From Neodiprion pinetum (lineage: Eukaryota; Arthropoda; Insecta; Hymenoptera; Diprionidae): 64,000 bases of DNA. Location: assembly GCF_021155775.2 (NCBI RefSeq), contig NC_060237.1, forward strand, positions 31,049,257-31,113,256, written 5' to 3'. Shown piece after piece: positions 50,135 through 62,739 of this stretch. The translations under genes were made by a program, and so were the position numbers. Under the pieces are notes generated by a model. That model worked only from the letters and a program-made list of their open reading frames with translations, was not told where the DNA came from and searched no databases. Position 1 is the first letter of the stretch. Each line of letters starts with the position of its first letter.

Positions 50135-53100
50135 CAGTAGACCGCAGAAGCGCCCAGAGACTGCGGCTACACTCCAAGGCAACGTCTAACTTTAGTTGTG
50201 GCTAATACCTGCGTATATCTATCTAACCAAGTGTCATCATCCGCGTGTGCACAAGTTTTAATCCTCGATTACGTCGGAAATCGTCAAATTCCTCTTCAGT
50301 TTTGCACTCCTGATACCACATCGTTGCTGTAGGCAAAACAGTGGAGGCAATTTCTCAAAAGAAGATATCACGAGTTCTACCGCGGCTCCGAAACGACAAT
50401 TATACAGGCTGAGCTCGTTGAATCTCGTCGTCGTACTGTCATACCTCGGTAGAGAAAACACTTCCGGACTTTGTCGAGTGTTTGTTATAAGGGTTATACG
50501 TAGGCAACACCAGTCCGTGACCGCCATCTGCAAACATCTTAGAGAGCGGGCAGGATGAGTGGAAAGTTTGTTGTTTAGGCTGAGGGATATTAGCTGCACA
50601 GTTTGCAGCGGGACACCTAGAGAGCGGGAGGACCGGTGTTCCAGTTTTAATTAATCCATGGTGATAAATGTTAAGCCACTGTAGCCAAGTTTGAAGATGC
50701 GAGCAATTCGCCAAGGGAGCAGAAGGAGACGGCAGCGGTAAACTAAGGGGGGAACCTCCGACTCTCGCTAGAGAGCTCCTTCCTCGACTCCATCGCACCC
50801 AACACCATCACCGACTAGCTGTGCCTCCTCTAGACAACAGATGCTGTTCGGATTATTACCAGCTTATCTCGGAGTGCGTGTCTCGCCCCCTCACCGCATG
50901 CACCAAACTCCGTGTTAACCGGATCTAGGGAACCTCCGATCTTTCCGACGTTTTGCCTTCAAATGATTCTCCATTTTACCGAAAATACGAAGCTCATCGG
51001 CCAGCTTAGTTCGATGAGAGCGTTTTTACCGTTGAGTTGCGTGTATATTACACGCGTAGGTACGTACACGAATAAACTATATGGTAGGAACGAATCACTC
51101 ACTGATCGTGAACAAACATACGAGTTTCAGATCGCATCCTGTCAAATTGATCGCTGTGGTTTTATACGGCGGTTCTTGAGAACCGCAGAAGCCCTGGGAT
51201 TAGGAGAAGTACCTTCCGCTTAGTCCTTCCCTCGCCGCGCTGCAACGGCCCTCCGTTACGACCAGAAGTTAATAACCCAGTGCAAGACCAAAATTAAACT
51301 ACTCGGACCCGGAGGTCTCGTAAAACTCGAAACTCTATCTAACCGGATGTGCAGCGTTCCCGAAGCAAATTGCCTCGGCGATGTACATATACGTTATATT
51401 TGAACGCGCGGACGCACAACAACCGCCCGCTGCCTTTTCCCTTTTCCCTTTTCGCCAATTAAAGAGGACGGCCGACTCAAAGTTGCATAAAACACCTTAT
51501 TCTTTCCCCGAGTGTCTATCTTTCGGCGTTGAAATCCCCTATAGAAATTCTGGCCACGTTATCATCGAATCTGAATCAGTCCTGCCCTCCGGGTTACGGT
51601 TTGCTTAGGTTCGCCGGGTCGGTGGAAACTCGACCCCACACCAGCCTTTTCCGTCTCTCTCTTTCGAAATTTTGGGAAAGGCATGTCTGGGGTTTCGTCG
51701 CGTTGTTGCTCGGCGTTCGCGGGGTCACGCGACCCTCCTGGTGACCTGCCTGCATGCGGGGTGAGCAGATTTATAGCGCGTGACCCGGGAAGCGAGCTGC
51801 CCCTCCTAAATCATCCTCGGTCCGCCCTGCCCGGCCAGAACGATACGAGTTGTTTTTGATTTTATTTTTCTCCTTGTTTTTGCCTCTTGCGAGTCGAAGG
51901 AAGGAAGCCACGGGCGAACGCGATTGAAGAAGCCGTCTATGATCGACCGAATACGTACACTCTGTATATATTGAGGAACATATAGTTGAGAATTCTTTTT
52001 AGCTGGAAAAAATACCTCGAGTAAACTTCCGCTGACCGTTTTGTTATCCTCCGGCCGCACTTGCGCGCTCTTATTTAAAGTCTATGAGTATGTGTCGCGG
52101 ATCGCAGAGTGTATCTCTGTCTGTATCCGTATGTACATACATACACCCCTATCTGCCAGCTATATCTTTATTTATCTGAGGGGGATGCAACGTAGGTATC
52201 GATGAGAGATGGGGCGGAGTGTTTTCCGCGGGACAGACGGTGGCCCTTTATCGAGTGATCGCTCCCTGCCCAGCTCCCGGAATTCAAGGCTTACGCGTCG
52301 ATCCGGCGAAAGTAGGCTGTTGGGGGTCGAAGGTGTTTTCCGAGTATGTGGGAGGGCTGCCGAAGGGATCGGCAAAGAAGATGTCCAACTTTTCCCTTCC
52401 CCGTTTTATCTTTCACAGCTCTCTCTGTTGAGTACGCTTGTACTTCCATGTCGCGCATTTCGTCTTTTTGTCAACCTTGTAGGTGGATCAATTTTTCGGT
52501 GGGAAGAAGACGGGACGACGTTCATTTTTGAGAAGGGATAAAGCTGACTTTGCCTTATCCGTATTTTGTATTCCTCCATGTACCTCGGAACCACTGAAAA
52601 CTAATTCAATACGTCAAAGGTTGTTTTAAAAGGCATCCCATATCCCTGACAATATCGATCATCCGGTACCTGCTATGCGCGGACCGGCGTGAATTTCATC
52701 GCGCGAAGAAAGTGACGCGTCGAGAAATTTACGAGATAAAGGTTTTTTTTGCAGCTTTTGCTGTTCAATTAGTACTTCAGCAATTTCGATTTATACTAAA
52801 AGCACCGTTCGATACAGGTTTTAGCATTTTTTCGTATATCGTGTACAACGAGGGCAGCGATTACTGACAACCTTGAAGCAAGTGCCATCTATGATGCTGC
52901 AATAAACAAAAAAAAAACAACGAATAAAAAGTAGCGGATGACCCGATAAAGTGGTATCATTTTTATTTTGCCTCGGCTACGTCCGTTTGCATTATTCCTG
53001 GAAGAACGGTCTTCCGCGCACCGAGAGATCTTATTCAGTTTTCTCCTCGTCTAAAAGAAAAACCGTTTGATCGATTTCGTACGATCACTCGAAGTATCCG

Positions 53101-53149
53101 GTAACTGATTGCGCGCCAGCAAGTCTCTTCGGTTCTTTCGCCAGCCGAC

Positions 53150-53273
53150 GCCAAGCCGTGACAGAGTGAGAAACAAAAAAAAAAACACAAAACCAAACAA
53201 ACAAAACGCGAAGAAAAGAAAAACATAGTCAAAATGGCGATCGAAGGAGCGGTCGGCGATCTCCTCCCGTTAG
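53150..53273 (+). promoter_or_regulatory. Candidate 5' UTR and first coding exon, plus strand
   Basis: An A-rich leader typical of insect 5' UTRs (AACAAAACGCGAAGAAAAG and similar) leads into CAAAATGGCG, a perfect insect-type start context with ATG at 53234. The peptide MAIEGAVGDLLPL is followed by the donor CCGTTAG|GTATAA. If not spliced, the frame stops after about 36 codons. No continuing exon was identified in the window, and no family is recognised. Confidence 0.25.
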
Positions 53274-53567
53274 GTATAATAAATTACGACGATATGTTTC
53301 AGCGTCGTTCTGGGTCGCGGGTGCAGAGGAGGGTCGGGTGAAGTACCTCCTAATGATTCTCCATGCGAAGAGGGATGCCGTCCCGGGGAACGGAGAGACA
53401 AGAGGAGACTACGACGACGACAACGGCGACGACACATTTCCCGTCTCTGCAGCTAGACAAATAGTCAAATCCTTAGGTGGTTTTTATCCGACGACATAGC
53501 AGCCGCGGACGAGGAACGGAGGGTCGGGCGTCGCGACGCCTGGGAGTCTCTTCTCTGCAGCACGCCG

Positions 53568-53597
53568 TTGCTGCTGTTGCTGCTGCTGCTGCTGCTT
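53568..53597. repeat. (CTG)n microsatellite
   Basis: An imperfect CTG/TTG triplet run. It is followed closely by a T homopolymer and a (TA)n run at about 53637-53660. Confidence 0.8.
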
Positions 53598-55070
53598 CCT
53601 CCGCGTTCTTTTTTTTTTTTCTTTTTTCACATGTATGTATATATACATATATATATATATAAACTTTTTATCTCGGGCGAACGAGTCGACGTCGCTTCGC
53701 TCGAATACACCATCCTCGAGGTTACGTCTCAACGACATTGAAGCGCGGGGATCCATCCCCCTTCGTCGCGGCACCCTCTACTATTCTACACCATCTTCGG
53801 CGTACGGATGAAATTCGAACGGCAGTCTCGTCGACTCGACGCTAGAGCCCGGAGCGAAGTTGGTTAGAGCGTCAAGAAAAACGTCAACAGCTTGGGCCGA
53901 GTTGCGTGACGTTCGAAAAGAAAACAATCGCCCCCGTATACTTATCCTTCGAAGATGTCGGAAAGGGTGCGATGAGCGATGGCCGATTTCAACCTGGGAG
54001 AAGAACATCTCGGAAAATTCGTATCCCTGTCACGGAAAGGCCAGTACCTACAGTTTCTTTCCCCTTATTTTCTCCAACCCAGGTACGAAATTGTAAAAGT
54101 CGAAAGGATTGGGTTAGGTTGTTTCCGGCGGGTGATTCAAGTTTTCCGATATCTCTCACGTCGGGTGAGGTTAATTCCTAGTCCTCGATTCCTCAACTAT
54201 GCTCGCCTTACGTAACGCGTGCAAAAATCCCGGACTGTTGTATTACCAAGGAAATAATTGATGCGACAACGCATCGCAGTTTTCATTAAACCGGACGATG
54301 TCGCGGAGTATGACGTCAGTCTCCCTCCGGCTTTCCCTCTCCGACTTCCACTCATTCACCCTCACCCTCGTCCCTTCATCCTCTAGCAAGAAATCGACTG
54401 CTGAGAAAGAACACGAGCTGCATGAGCAGAAGAAAGAGAAGGGAGCGCGCGGATGGGTAGGGGTGCTATTCAAAGAAGAAAATAGGAGAGGGAGAAAAAA
54501 TGAAATGGAACAACGCAACGAGTCATACGGGTAAGGAAACGGAATGCGCGCGAGGAACGGTGCGGGCGGCCCGGCAACAAAATTTTTACATGTATTATAT
54601 GCATGTACACGTGCACAGCGCACGCAGTCCTGACGTTGTATGTACATACGCAAAGATGTTGCGACGAGTACGAAACACGCGTGCATACACGCGCGCGCGC
54701 CAGCGAATGCACGACGAATGCGGTACACCTTGTACGTATATTGCATGGACGATATGCGTACGTACAAAGATATATATGTGTATATGTGTATGTATATATA
54801 TTGGTAAGTGGGGACTAGTTGAGTGTACAGTAGCCATGACACCCAGGCGGAGGGGTATTTTTCCATAATCAATAACACGCCTCTATTCTCGTCACACCGA
54901 GCGAGCTCTGCCCTCGCCACCTCCGCCTTCTCCTCCTTCCTCACTGTCCAGGTAACAGTGATTCTCAACCGCGAAGGGTGACGGTTATCCACTATCCTTT
55001 GGAGGGATTTTATTATTTTCTTTCAATTTTCAATCAGTTGTACGGTATGAGAGAGGACCGATACTACAAA

Positions 55071-55304
55071 TTCGTTTCTACAAGTGGCGATCCTGGAACT
55101 ACGTTTTTCCCGATTCGCTTCGAAAGGTTCGTTTCTACAAGTGTCGGGCAGATAATTTTAATTAAATTTAAATAGATTAAATTAAATTAAATCAAATTGT
55201 ACGAAACTGACGATTGAATGTATGAGAAACGAACTTGTAGGACTGCCACCTGTAGAAACGGACCTTTCGAGGCGAACTTGAAGAACTGATCCTTGTAGAA
55301 ACGA
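55071..55304. mobile_element. Foldback / MITE-like inverted repeat element
   Basis: The left arm (about 55071-55150) contains CGTTTCTACAAGTGGCGATC, then TTCGCTTCGAAAGG and CGTTTCTACAAGTGTCGG. The right arm (about 55228-55304), read on the minus strand, has the same order: CGTTTCTACAAGGATC, TTCGCCTCGAAAGG, CGTTTCTACAGGTGGC. The two roughly 78-base arms flank an AT-rich centre of TTAAAT runs. Within each arm the TTTCTACA motif is itself repeated about 55 bases apart. No coding capacity is present, so this would be a non-autonomous element. Target-site duplications were not identified. Confidence 0.6.
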
Positions 55305-55587
55305 TACTCTCTCTATATTATCATTTCTGTATGTATATTACACGCATCCTTATCTACCGATGAAAATCGTCGCTATTCGGAGAAAAGATCAGCTAACTTT
55401 CAGCTGCTGCCTTCCACGTGTTCCACATTCGGCACAGTATTAAAAATGAAGTTTCCCATTTACTGTACCAGCCTTTGCGTCTCCCGCGTGAACCAATACA
55501 CCCAAGATTTTTAGTTTATTTTCATCCCACCAAACTTCGCACCGATCATATCGACTACTGTTGTGACGAACGGTTTCGTTAACATTA

Positions 55588-55710
55588 TCAGAATCGGCTC
55601 GGCTCAAGGGACGCTTCGCACCACTTGTTACTGACGGTGACGTAACAATCATGCTCGAGACGTGGTTTGGCAATAGTCAGACACAAAATTCGAGTGCTTC
55701 CGGCCGCCAT
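55588..55710 (-). other. Short reading frame with promoter-like start, uncertain
   Basis: On the minus strand, ATGGCGGCCGG opens a 40-codon frame (MAAGSTRILCLTIAKPRLEH, then DCYVTVSNKWCEASLEPSRF) ending in TGA. The start resembles a YY1/Pho-type ATGGCGGC element. No donor of good quality is seen inside it, and an overlapping frame (55440-55673) is also open, so coding status is unproven. Confidence 0.2.
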
Positions 55711-57414
55711 ATCGACCACTTCAAACGTCACCGATCACTCAATTTTGCATGTGCTCATAAAAAACGATACGAACGAACACGTTAAATTTTGTCACCAATA
55801 AACTAACTGCCGGTTGTCACGAGGACGAGATAAAAAGTAAAAATAAAAGGACAAAATGTAACTAACTACAAACGACAGGTTGTAAAATCATCAAGTGAAT
55901 AAAGTAAATTCAATTTTTCCAAAGGCCTCCGGAGCAGAGTTAATTTATCTTTCGTGATACTTTATACGACAGAAGACAATTCGAGCATTCGAAACAAAAT
56001 ACACAACCGAGAAGTATTACCTCAGTAATGAATTCTGCAGCTGCATGGGGATCCGGAGCAAGTTTACGTCTACGTCGGCAATAAAGCCATTGTCAATGCC
56101 AAAGTCCCACTCTCTCTGTTTCAATCTTTTTACCGCTCTCTTTGTCTATCTAATCACGACCGTGCTGTTATATTGTTTCACATATATTGTTCCTCTTGTG
56201 GTCGGCGCTCGTTACTATCCCATGTAAACATTCCTAGCATCCCCATATTTTTGCGACTGGATTGAGACACGTACTCGTGTATACTAAAAATATTGTTTCT
56301 CGATTAGATTAGTGAGACGTCCGTTTATATCATATGGTTGTATTATACAAATGTATATACGTAACAATATATCGATATAGTTAGTAATATTGTTTAAATT
56401 GATATGTATACGCTCTTATGGGCTAACCCCCAGAGCTAAATAGGTATTCTATCCATCCTTCCACGAGTATTTTTGTTTCCCGATTAAACGATGTTTGTTT
56501 TCCCAGACTTTTTCTCATGCGCTCAGACCGCGTATTCAAAAGCTGATACAGTTGGAAGACGGAAAAATTTCGTTTCATTTCCGCAGCTGTTAATCTTAAA
56601 ACCTTTGGAATGTATTTTTGAATTTCTCGAGTCTAAGAAGAAAAGTTTTTGACTATTGAAAAATGGTTCGTACCGATCAAGTCTAGGGCAAGAGGTGTTT
56701 GTTTGGAATACGAAAATATTTCGAAAAACTCGAACTCGCCGATTACGAAAAGTGCTGAGATCAATTTATACATAGGCTATATGAATCAATTCTACAACGT
56801 TACAGATTCTCATTAAAGTAAGAAATGCAAAGTACTTTATTGTTTTCACTTTTGAAAATTCGTTTTACTATCAATAGTTTGATTACGTGTATACTCAAGG
56901 AGTCGGTCGCACACGTATGAGGTGGATTCTGATCGATACTCGAAGATTTTCTTAAGCCAGTATAAAAATAAAAATGTTATCTTCTTTATACGTAGTGACA
57001 TAATGACGATGCAACGGATAATTACATGGTAAAATGAAAGGCGTTTTTCATATTAACATTGCATACGTCGTATCCGGATTATCCTCGTTAATCGAGGTTC
57101 TATTATAACAGACGTAATTGTACTATTCTTGTTTGTAATAATTTTTCCAGATTTATGGTTGAACCGCAGTATCGTAAATCAATAAGTGGGTATTGCGTAG
57201 TTAGAGGAGACGATTTCATGCGTCTACTTTATTAACTAGAACACAGGAATTGAGTAGAAAAACCGTCGTTCATCGTCGGTGAGAAGGCTTCAGAACACTG
57301 ACGTAATTATCCATGTAATTTGGGCTTCTGTCGCGTACAACAACGATGCAGCAGCGTTATCTCAGTTTCATTTTTCCATCAAGAATCGGTATCAACTAAC
57401 GTAAGATGTCTGGT

Positions 57415-57759
57415 TTAATGCCTCTTGCTACGGATTCGCCGATTCATTCTTCCCGCTGCGCTCGGTCGGTCGTTAGAAGCACCGAGTTTGAGAAAGAGGC
57501 TAATTGTGCAAATCTTGTGCGCCGCGGTGACATCGGGAAGTGGCGAGTATTGATTAGTTTGAAAGGGTTGCGTGTAGTCGGGCGTTGAGAACACCGGTTC
57601 AAAGCGGTGGTTTAAGGGTGGCGCGAGTGCTGGGTGAAAGAGTTCATTAAAACCAGCACCGTCTGCATCAGTGCAGCCCTCTTTGGCCCCGCCTCTAATA
57701 CCCGGCGACCATAAAACCTCGGCATTTCTCATTTGTACGAATGACTGCAACGCCTGCAC
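57415..57759. other. GC-richer island with overlapping open frames, possible transposon relic
   Basis: A block of higher GC than its AT-rich neighbours. A 114-codon minus-strand frame (GFNELFHPALAPPLNHRFEP and similar) and a 60-codon plus-strand frame are both open. The sharp composition boundary suggests inserted DNA. No recognised transposase, polymerase or RNA-gene signature is seen. Confidence 0.25.
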
Positions 57760-60700
57760 GGAGATGAAAAATATCGCAAAATCATCCGGATCTTCCTCAA
57801 CTCGCCGTATCTTGAGAAACTTTCATCGTTGAAGCTGCATAATACGATGGAAGAGCGCCATTATCTTTAAATGTTGTAAATAAGCAACACAATTATGCTA
57901 CTAAAGCGGTTCACCGAAATAATGGATTGCTATACTAGCTATTTTAGCTATTGTCAAACAGCAGGTCGAATATAGCGGCGTGACTTTTTGTTACAGAGAT
58001 GACACTGGTTGTCAGGATGCTTATTCCCAGGTTCCTATAATCTACTTTCACAGTTACCAACTCGAATTCCCGATTTCCGTACTTCGAACCTCGGACACAA
58101 TTTGCACCCATGCTCCAATGTAAGAAGCATGGATTACGCACTCGCGAGGAGCCGTTTCGCCATTCTCTTCAACAGGTACTCGTTTCTTCACAGGGGTTTT
58201 CTTATTGCTCGAGCGCGTAATATTGCAATGGACGGTACGCGACAGGCGTGGTCCCAGAAATAGGAATATTGCCGAACAGCTAGTTGATTTCTGGCGGACC
58301 TAACGAGATTAGAAGTACTTATAGTAGAAGCTGTAAGAGTCACTCAAAGTGGGAATCAATCTTACTCGAACTAATCACTTTCAGATTGTCGACCTAGAAA
58401 TCCCGAAAGCCTACCTGCGGCATTTGGGCACCGTCAGATAAACAGACGCGGCGATAAACGAACTGATACGTTGCACGCCTATATTAATATTATTGGAACC
58501 GAACGAATAAGGTAAAGCAAACAGTTAATTAAACACATCACCGGATTTCAAATTAGGCATATCGGTCAGCCGTATTTTTCCCGTGCATCGGTATAATGGA
58601 CATTCTGGCTTCGTCTATGTTTACATAAATATTTGCATTTGCATACAATATAAACGGGGAGATTTCCACTGATTATTACCACGCGATATTTTGATCGGGC
58701 CTCGTGATATCGGTTTTATTTTCATGCGTTACGGGGTAAAAAATATATAACACGAGTTTGCCAAACGAAACAGTTTCACATCATTCCAAAATAATGTTGA
58801 ATAATTTCAGGATAGGCCAAGATTATTTCCGAACAACGAAACGAAGTTACGCTGTTGTAACAAAAAACTGTCGTGTGTATAGTTTTGTGATGCGAGGTTA
58901 AACCCTTGCCTATATAACCGTTATATATATTCATACAGCGGTGATATCGGAAATAAATCAAGTGAATTTTGCACCTTGGGAGAAAACTGTTGTTCAGTAG
59001 ACCGAAAACCTCGTATTTCGCTTTGTTATTTCCATTTCTGCAGGAACTTGCTTGTCCCCTTCAAAATGAAATAACGTAATTGAAATTCAAATGAAAACAG
59101 TGAGCTCCAGCTTTTTTTCTGTTTTAGTTTTGATATAACTTTCATTTTGTTTTACAACCTCGCAATCCGCGTTCACTACTACCGAGTGCGGCAAGTTGCG
59201 GGTCTCGGCACGCATCACGGGATTTGTACCAGCATTGGTATGCGTAATAGCTGAACAAACGCCAGCATGCATGCATCCGCGTTGCGCTGGGTACGGTTAA
59301 TTCGTTGTTGTTAATTAAGGGCGACTAGCTGTAGAAATACAAGCCGTTAATTACGCGGTTCAATATCCATAATTTTTGTTTTTCCAAAGCTGAATTTATT
59401 TCATTTTCTTCTTTCCTTCTATTTTTCCAATTTTCTCTTTTACCGTCAACAAATACGGAGAGAATTTTCCGCCGTCTATGCATACATATGTTACCATTGG
59501 CGTGTAATCACATTCGCTTATTTCCCACTATTCGCGATATTCGATTTAACCCGAATGAAAGAAAAATAAAGCGAGTAGGTGCAGAAGGTGTGCGTGGGAG
59601 TGGAATATTATAGGTACACAACGCACGGTTTGAACCTCGTACGCGTGTAACTGATTAAATCCGATAGGAGAGAATTGTTGGGAATCATGAGAAATGACTT
59701 CATCGTGGTCAGAATCTCCCGGCCAAAATAAATATTAATAATGATGACGATGATTATTGTTTGAAAAACAAAATTCTCACCAGTTTGAGGTACCTACTTC
59801 AGAACTGAGCAATTAACGAACTTTTATTTTACAGTTTTCCTGCCTGCACAGCTAGCGTCGAGGATTTCGTCCTCACCACCACAGTCGTACCTCAGTTTCT
59901 TTTTTACACGTAAGTACACCCGTGTATTACATATATCTGAAATATACAGCGGAGTTGGCGAACTGCAGCAGTTTTTCAAAACTGTCACTAAAGCTTTCAC
60001 CCCTCTGAATATGTACCTGCACGTTCCTTTGACCTTTCCGTCGCGGCTAATTCCCTCACGTCAGAGCGCTCAGTTTATCGGAGGTCTGTACGCGCGTATG
60101 CACTTCGTACAATTAGCTTCACGAAATAATTGTACGATTTCAATGGTCTACATGATCGGTTGGTGTAATTAATGGGAATAACCTCGCCATCTTGTTAAAC
60201 TATTGACGTGTATTTAAAGCGCAGGGTTACGTGGTAAAATACATTGCAGGTTCAATGAATCATACGAGTCTGGATATTTTTGCATTTTAATGACCGCGAC
60301 ATATTATGCTTGCCACACAATTTGTCGAGGAAACAAACATCATAGACGGGAAGTATACTGATCGGGCATCGAGCTGTGACTCGCGATAGGAATGATTGCA
60401 GTAGAGAATAAAGATAATTTAAAAATAATACGACAATAATAAAGAAAAAAAAAAGGAAGATGATCTAATTCATCAGACGATACGAAGGAGAGATGAAATG
60501 ATAAGACGGAGTAAAAGAAAGATAAAGAGGGTACGTGTTCCGTTGCAAAAAATGCACGACCTCACACGTTAATGCGCGACGCATTATACCTTACAGAAAC
60601 GTGCATTATTTCATACCGAGAAATGAACGGCGTATGTACGTACATACATACCGCGTTCGTTCACATTTAAATAGCATACCCAATAGTATAATAGGTGTAT

Positions 60701-60992
60701 AGTATCGAAGCATTCCATCGATATCGTTTATACGTAGATATAGACCGGAAATAGTATTTGCAAACACTTGCCCGCATTTCCACAGGCAAAATTTCCCGTT
60801 TCTTTCCCTCGCGCACCCCCCCACCCCCGGCGTTAAATCACGCGCAGGTCTGCACCGGCGGAAAACTAATGTCCCCTCGGCATTACCCCAATTCGCGAGG
60901 CTATAGGAACGAAAGCTCGCGGTCGCGCTGGTGTCGGGGGACGGCAAGGGATCGGGGGGATTTCCCGCTCGTCAACTTTTACCCAGAATCAT

Positions 60993-60997
60993 AGCCA

Positions 60998-61032
<35 letters not shown>

Positions 61033-61046
61033 AGAGCCAGAGCCAG
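60993..61046. repeat. (GAGCCG)n hexanucleotide repeat
   Basis: Seven to nine tandem GAGCCG/GAGCCA units. On the minus strand they read as an Ala-Pro or Ala-Leu dipeptide run in a spurious frame. Confidence 0.9.
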
Positions 61047-61133
61047 CTGTCCCCGGGTAAAGTGTTGACGGGTCACGAAGCGACCGTAACTAGTGCGGTG
61101 GCGGCAGCAGTAGCAGCGGTAATGGTTGAACCC

Positions 61134-61163
61134 GTTTCGTTTCGTTTCGTTTCGTTCCGTTCC
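61134..61163. repeat. (TTCGT)n pentanucleotide repeat
   Basis: Five TTCGT units followed by degenerate TTCCGT copies. It lies about 90 bases after the hexanucleotide repeat in a GC-rich segment with no supported gene. Confidence 0.85.
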
Positions 61164-61951
61164 ATTCTGTTCCGTCTGTGACGTCACATCTCGGTTTAAC
61201 CCCCCGAGAGCTCGAGCTCCGTGCCGCCGCGTGTTACGGAAATTAAAAAGCACTAAAAGGGAGCAACGTGTGGGTGGGGTGTGCGACCACCACCACTACC
61301 GCTGCCATCCCCCTCTTGCAGTCGCGCTGCAAACCCGGCATTTTGGAATCTGGACATCACCGCGGCTGGTTACTGCTATCGATTTCATACGGAAAGAATG
61401 GAACTCGTTTAAATTTGTATAGGAAAACCCCTCGATTCAGCTTTGCGCTGCGCGTGGATTTTACATGTTGCCGTATCTTGTTTGAAGTCATTTCTTCGGT
61501 CCGGATCAATTGCCCGGCGGTAATATCTGAAGCCCTTGAAAATTGCCCGTGGAATTAATTAATTTCTCAAGCAGGCAATCAATTCCTATTCCTCTGCACC
61601 CTCCGGGCTATGGTTCGGATAATCGTCGCGTCAAAGACAAAGAAAAACGAGGCGTTAAATCGTCGTTGAGGTTCTTTGACTGCTGTGCAGGTACCCGCGC
61701 CCTCCCTGCAGGTCGCTCCAACAACCCTGTCGTAAATCGGATGACGGGACGACAATCCCTTCGGGGTGTGAATTTCGTTTATGAATCGACAGCTGCCGGG
61801 TGGGTGGTCCACGCGCGGGTCATAACTATATCGTGTTCCTCCATTCGTCCCTGCTGCAGCCGACATGTGCTGTGGTTTATATTATTTTGTCGAGGCAAAA
61901 GCGCCGCGGTCTACGCGGAAAAGATGAGCGGATGTTGTGAAAAGTAGGGTA

Positions 61952-61970
61952 CCCCCCCCCCCCCCCCCCC
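61952..61970. repeat. C19 homopolymer
   Basis: A second run of nineteen C, matching the length of the one at 49230-49248. The true length is uncertain for the same technical reason. Confidence 0.85.
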
Positions 61971-62477
61971 TCTCCTTGACAGGTGATACATACGTGCAGT
62001 ACGCGGTTCAGTGGCTTTTTCCGAACGATTTCATCGCAAGTACTAGCTCAACGTTCAGTTTCCGTTCCTTAAGAAATATATCGAAAAAGCAGTTTCAAAG
62101 CTACGTACGATTTTCGAAGGTACACAAGGACAGCCTACCAGGTTTAGCACCTGATATTCGTCGATGACAGGAGGAAAATACCTCGGGTGATAGACGAGAT
62201 GGGTTTTTATGCAATACTTCTATTCTAAGAATAGTCTCCTGTTTTCTATACAACGGTGCAATCCTGAGGTTGTAGAAAGGGTTGTATATTGACGAAGCAC
62301 GGAGGAGACACCCTCTCTTTCTTGCTTTCTCTATCTCTCTCTCATCCAGGAAGTGGCGAGAGAGTGCGGGATGGCGGTTGGAAAATAAAATGGCATCGCG
62401 CATCGACGATGTATCAGCTTTTATTAAACGATAAATCGAGATAACGAAGCCGTCGATATACGTACATGGACATATAT

Positions 62478-62487
62478 ATACATACAT

Positions 62488-62527
<40 letters not shown>
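62478..62527. repeat. (TA)n / (CATA)n microsatellite
   Basis: Alternating TA with CATA interruptions and a short CACA tail. It gives Tyr-Ile strings in frames on both strands. Confidence 0.9.
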
Positions 62528-62534
<7 letters not shown>

Positions 62535-62739
62535 AACGTAAGCCCGTATAGTGGTGTACCTTCAGAGTCGTATAAATGGCCATGTTCCGGGGAAAAAGCT
62601 TTTACGTTTCGCACAGACGTAGGTATATACGGGATACGAAACAATCTGATGTATAGCTGGGGTGCGATATAGACTACTACTGCGATTTCAGTACCGGATT
62701 CGACTCGACTATATTTTAATTGTCCATGAATAACGATTT

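Noticed and set aside
50258..50798. Two overlapping minus-strand frames of 113 and 119 codons
   Set aside because: They overlap each other in different frames with no domain or splice sites. Chance in GC-richer DNA is the simplest reading.
54243..54992. A 249-codon minus-strand frame
   Set aside because: It includes microsatellite-derived Tyr-Ile-His strings and unrelated segments, with no domain or splice support. Opposite-strand frames are equally open.
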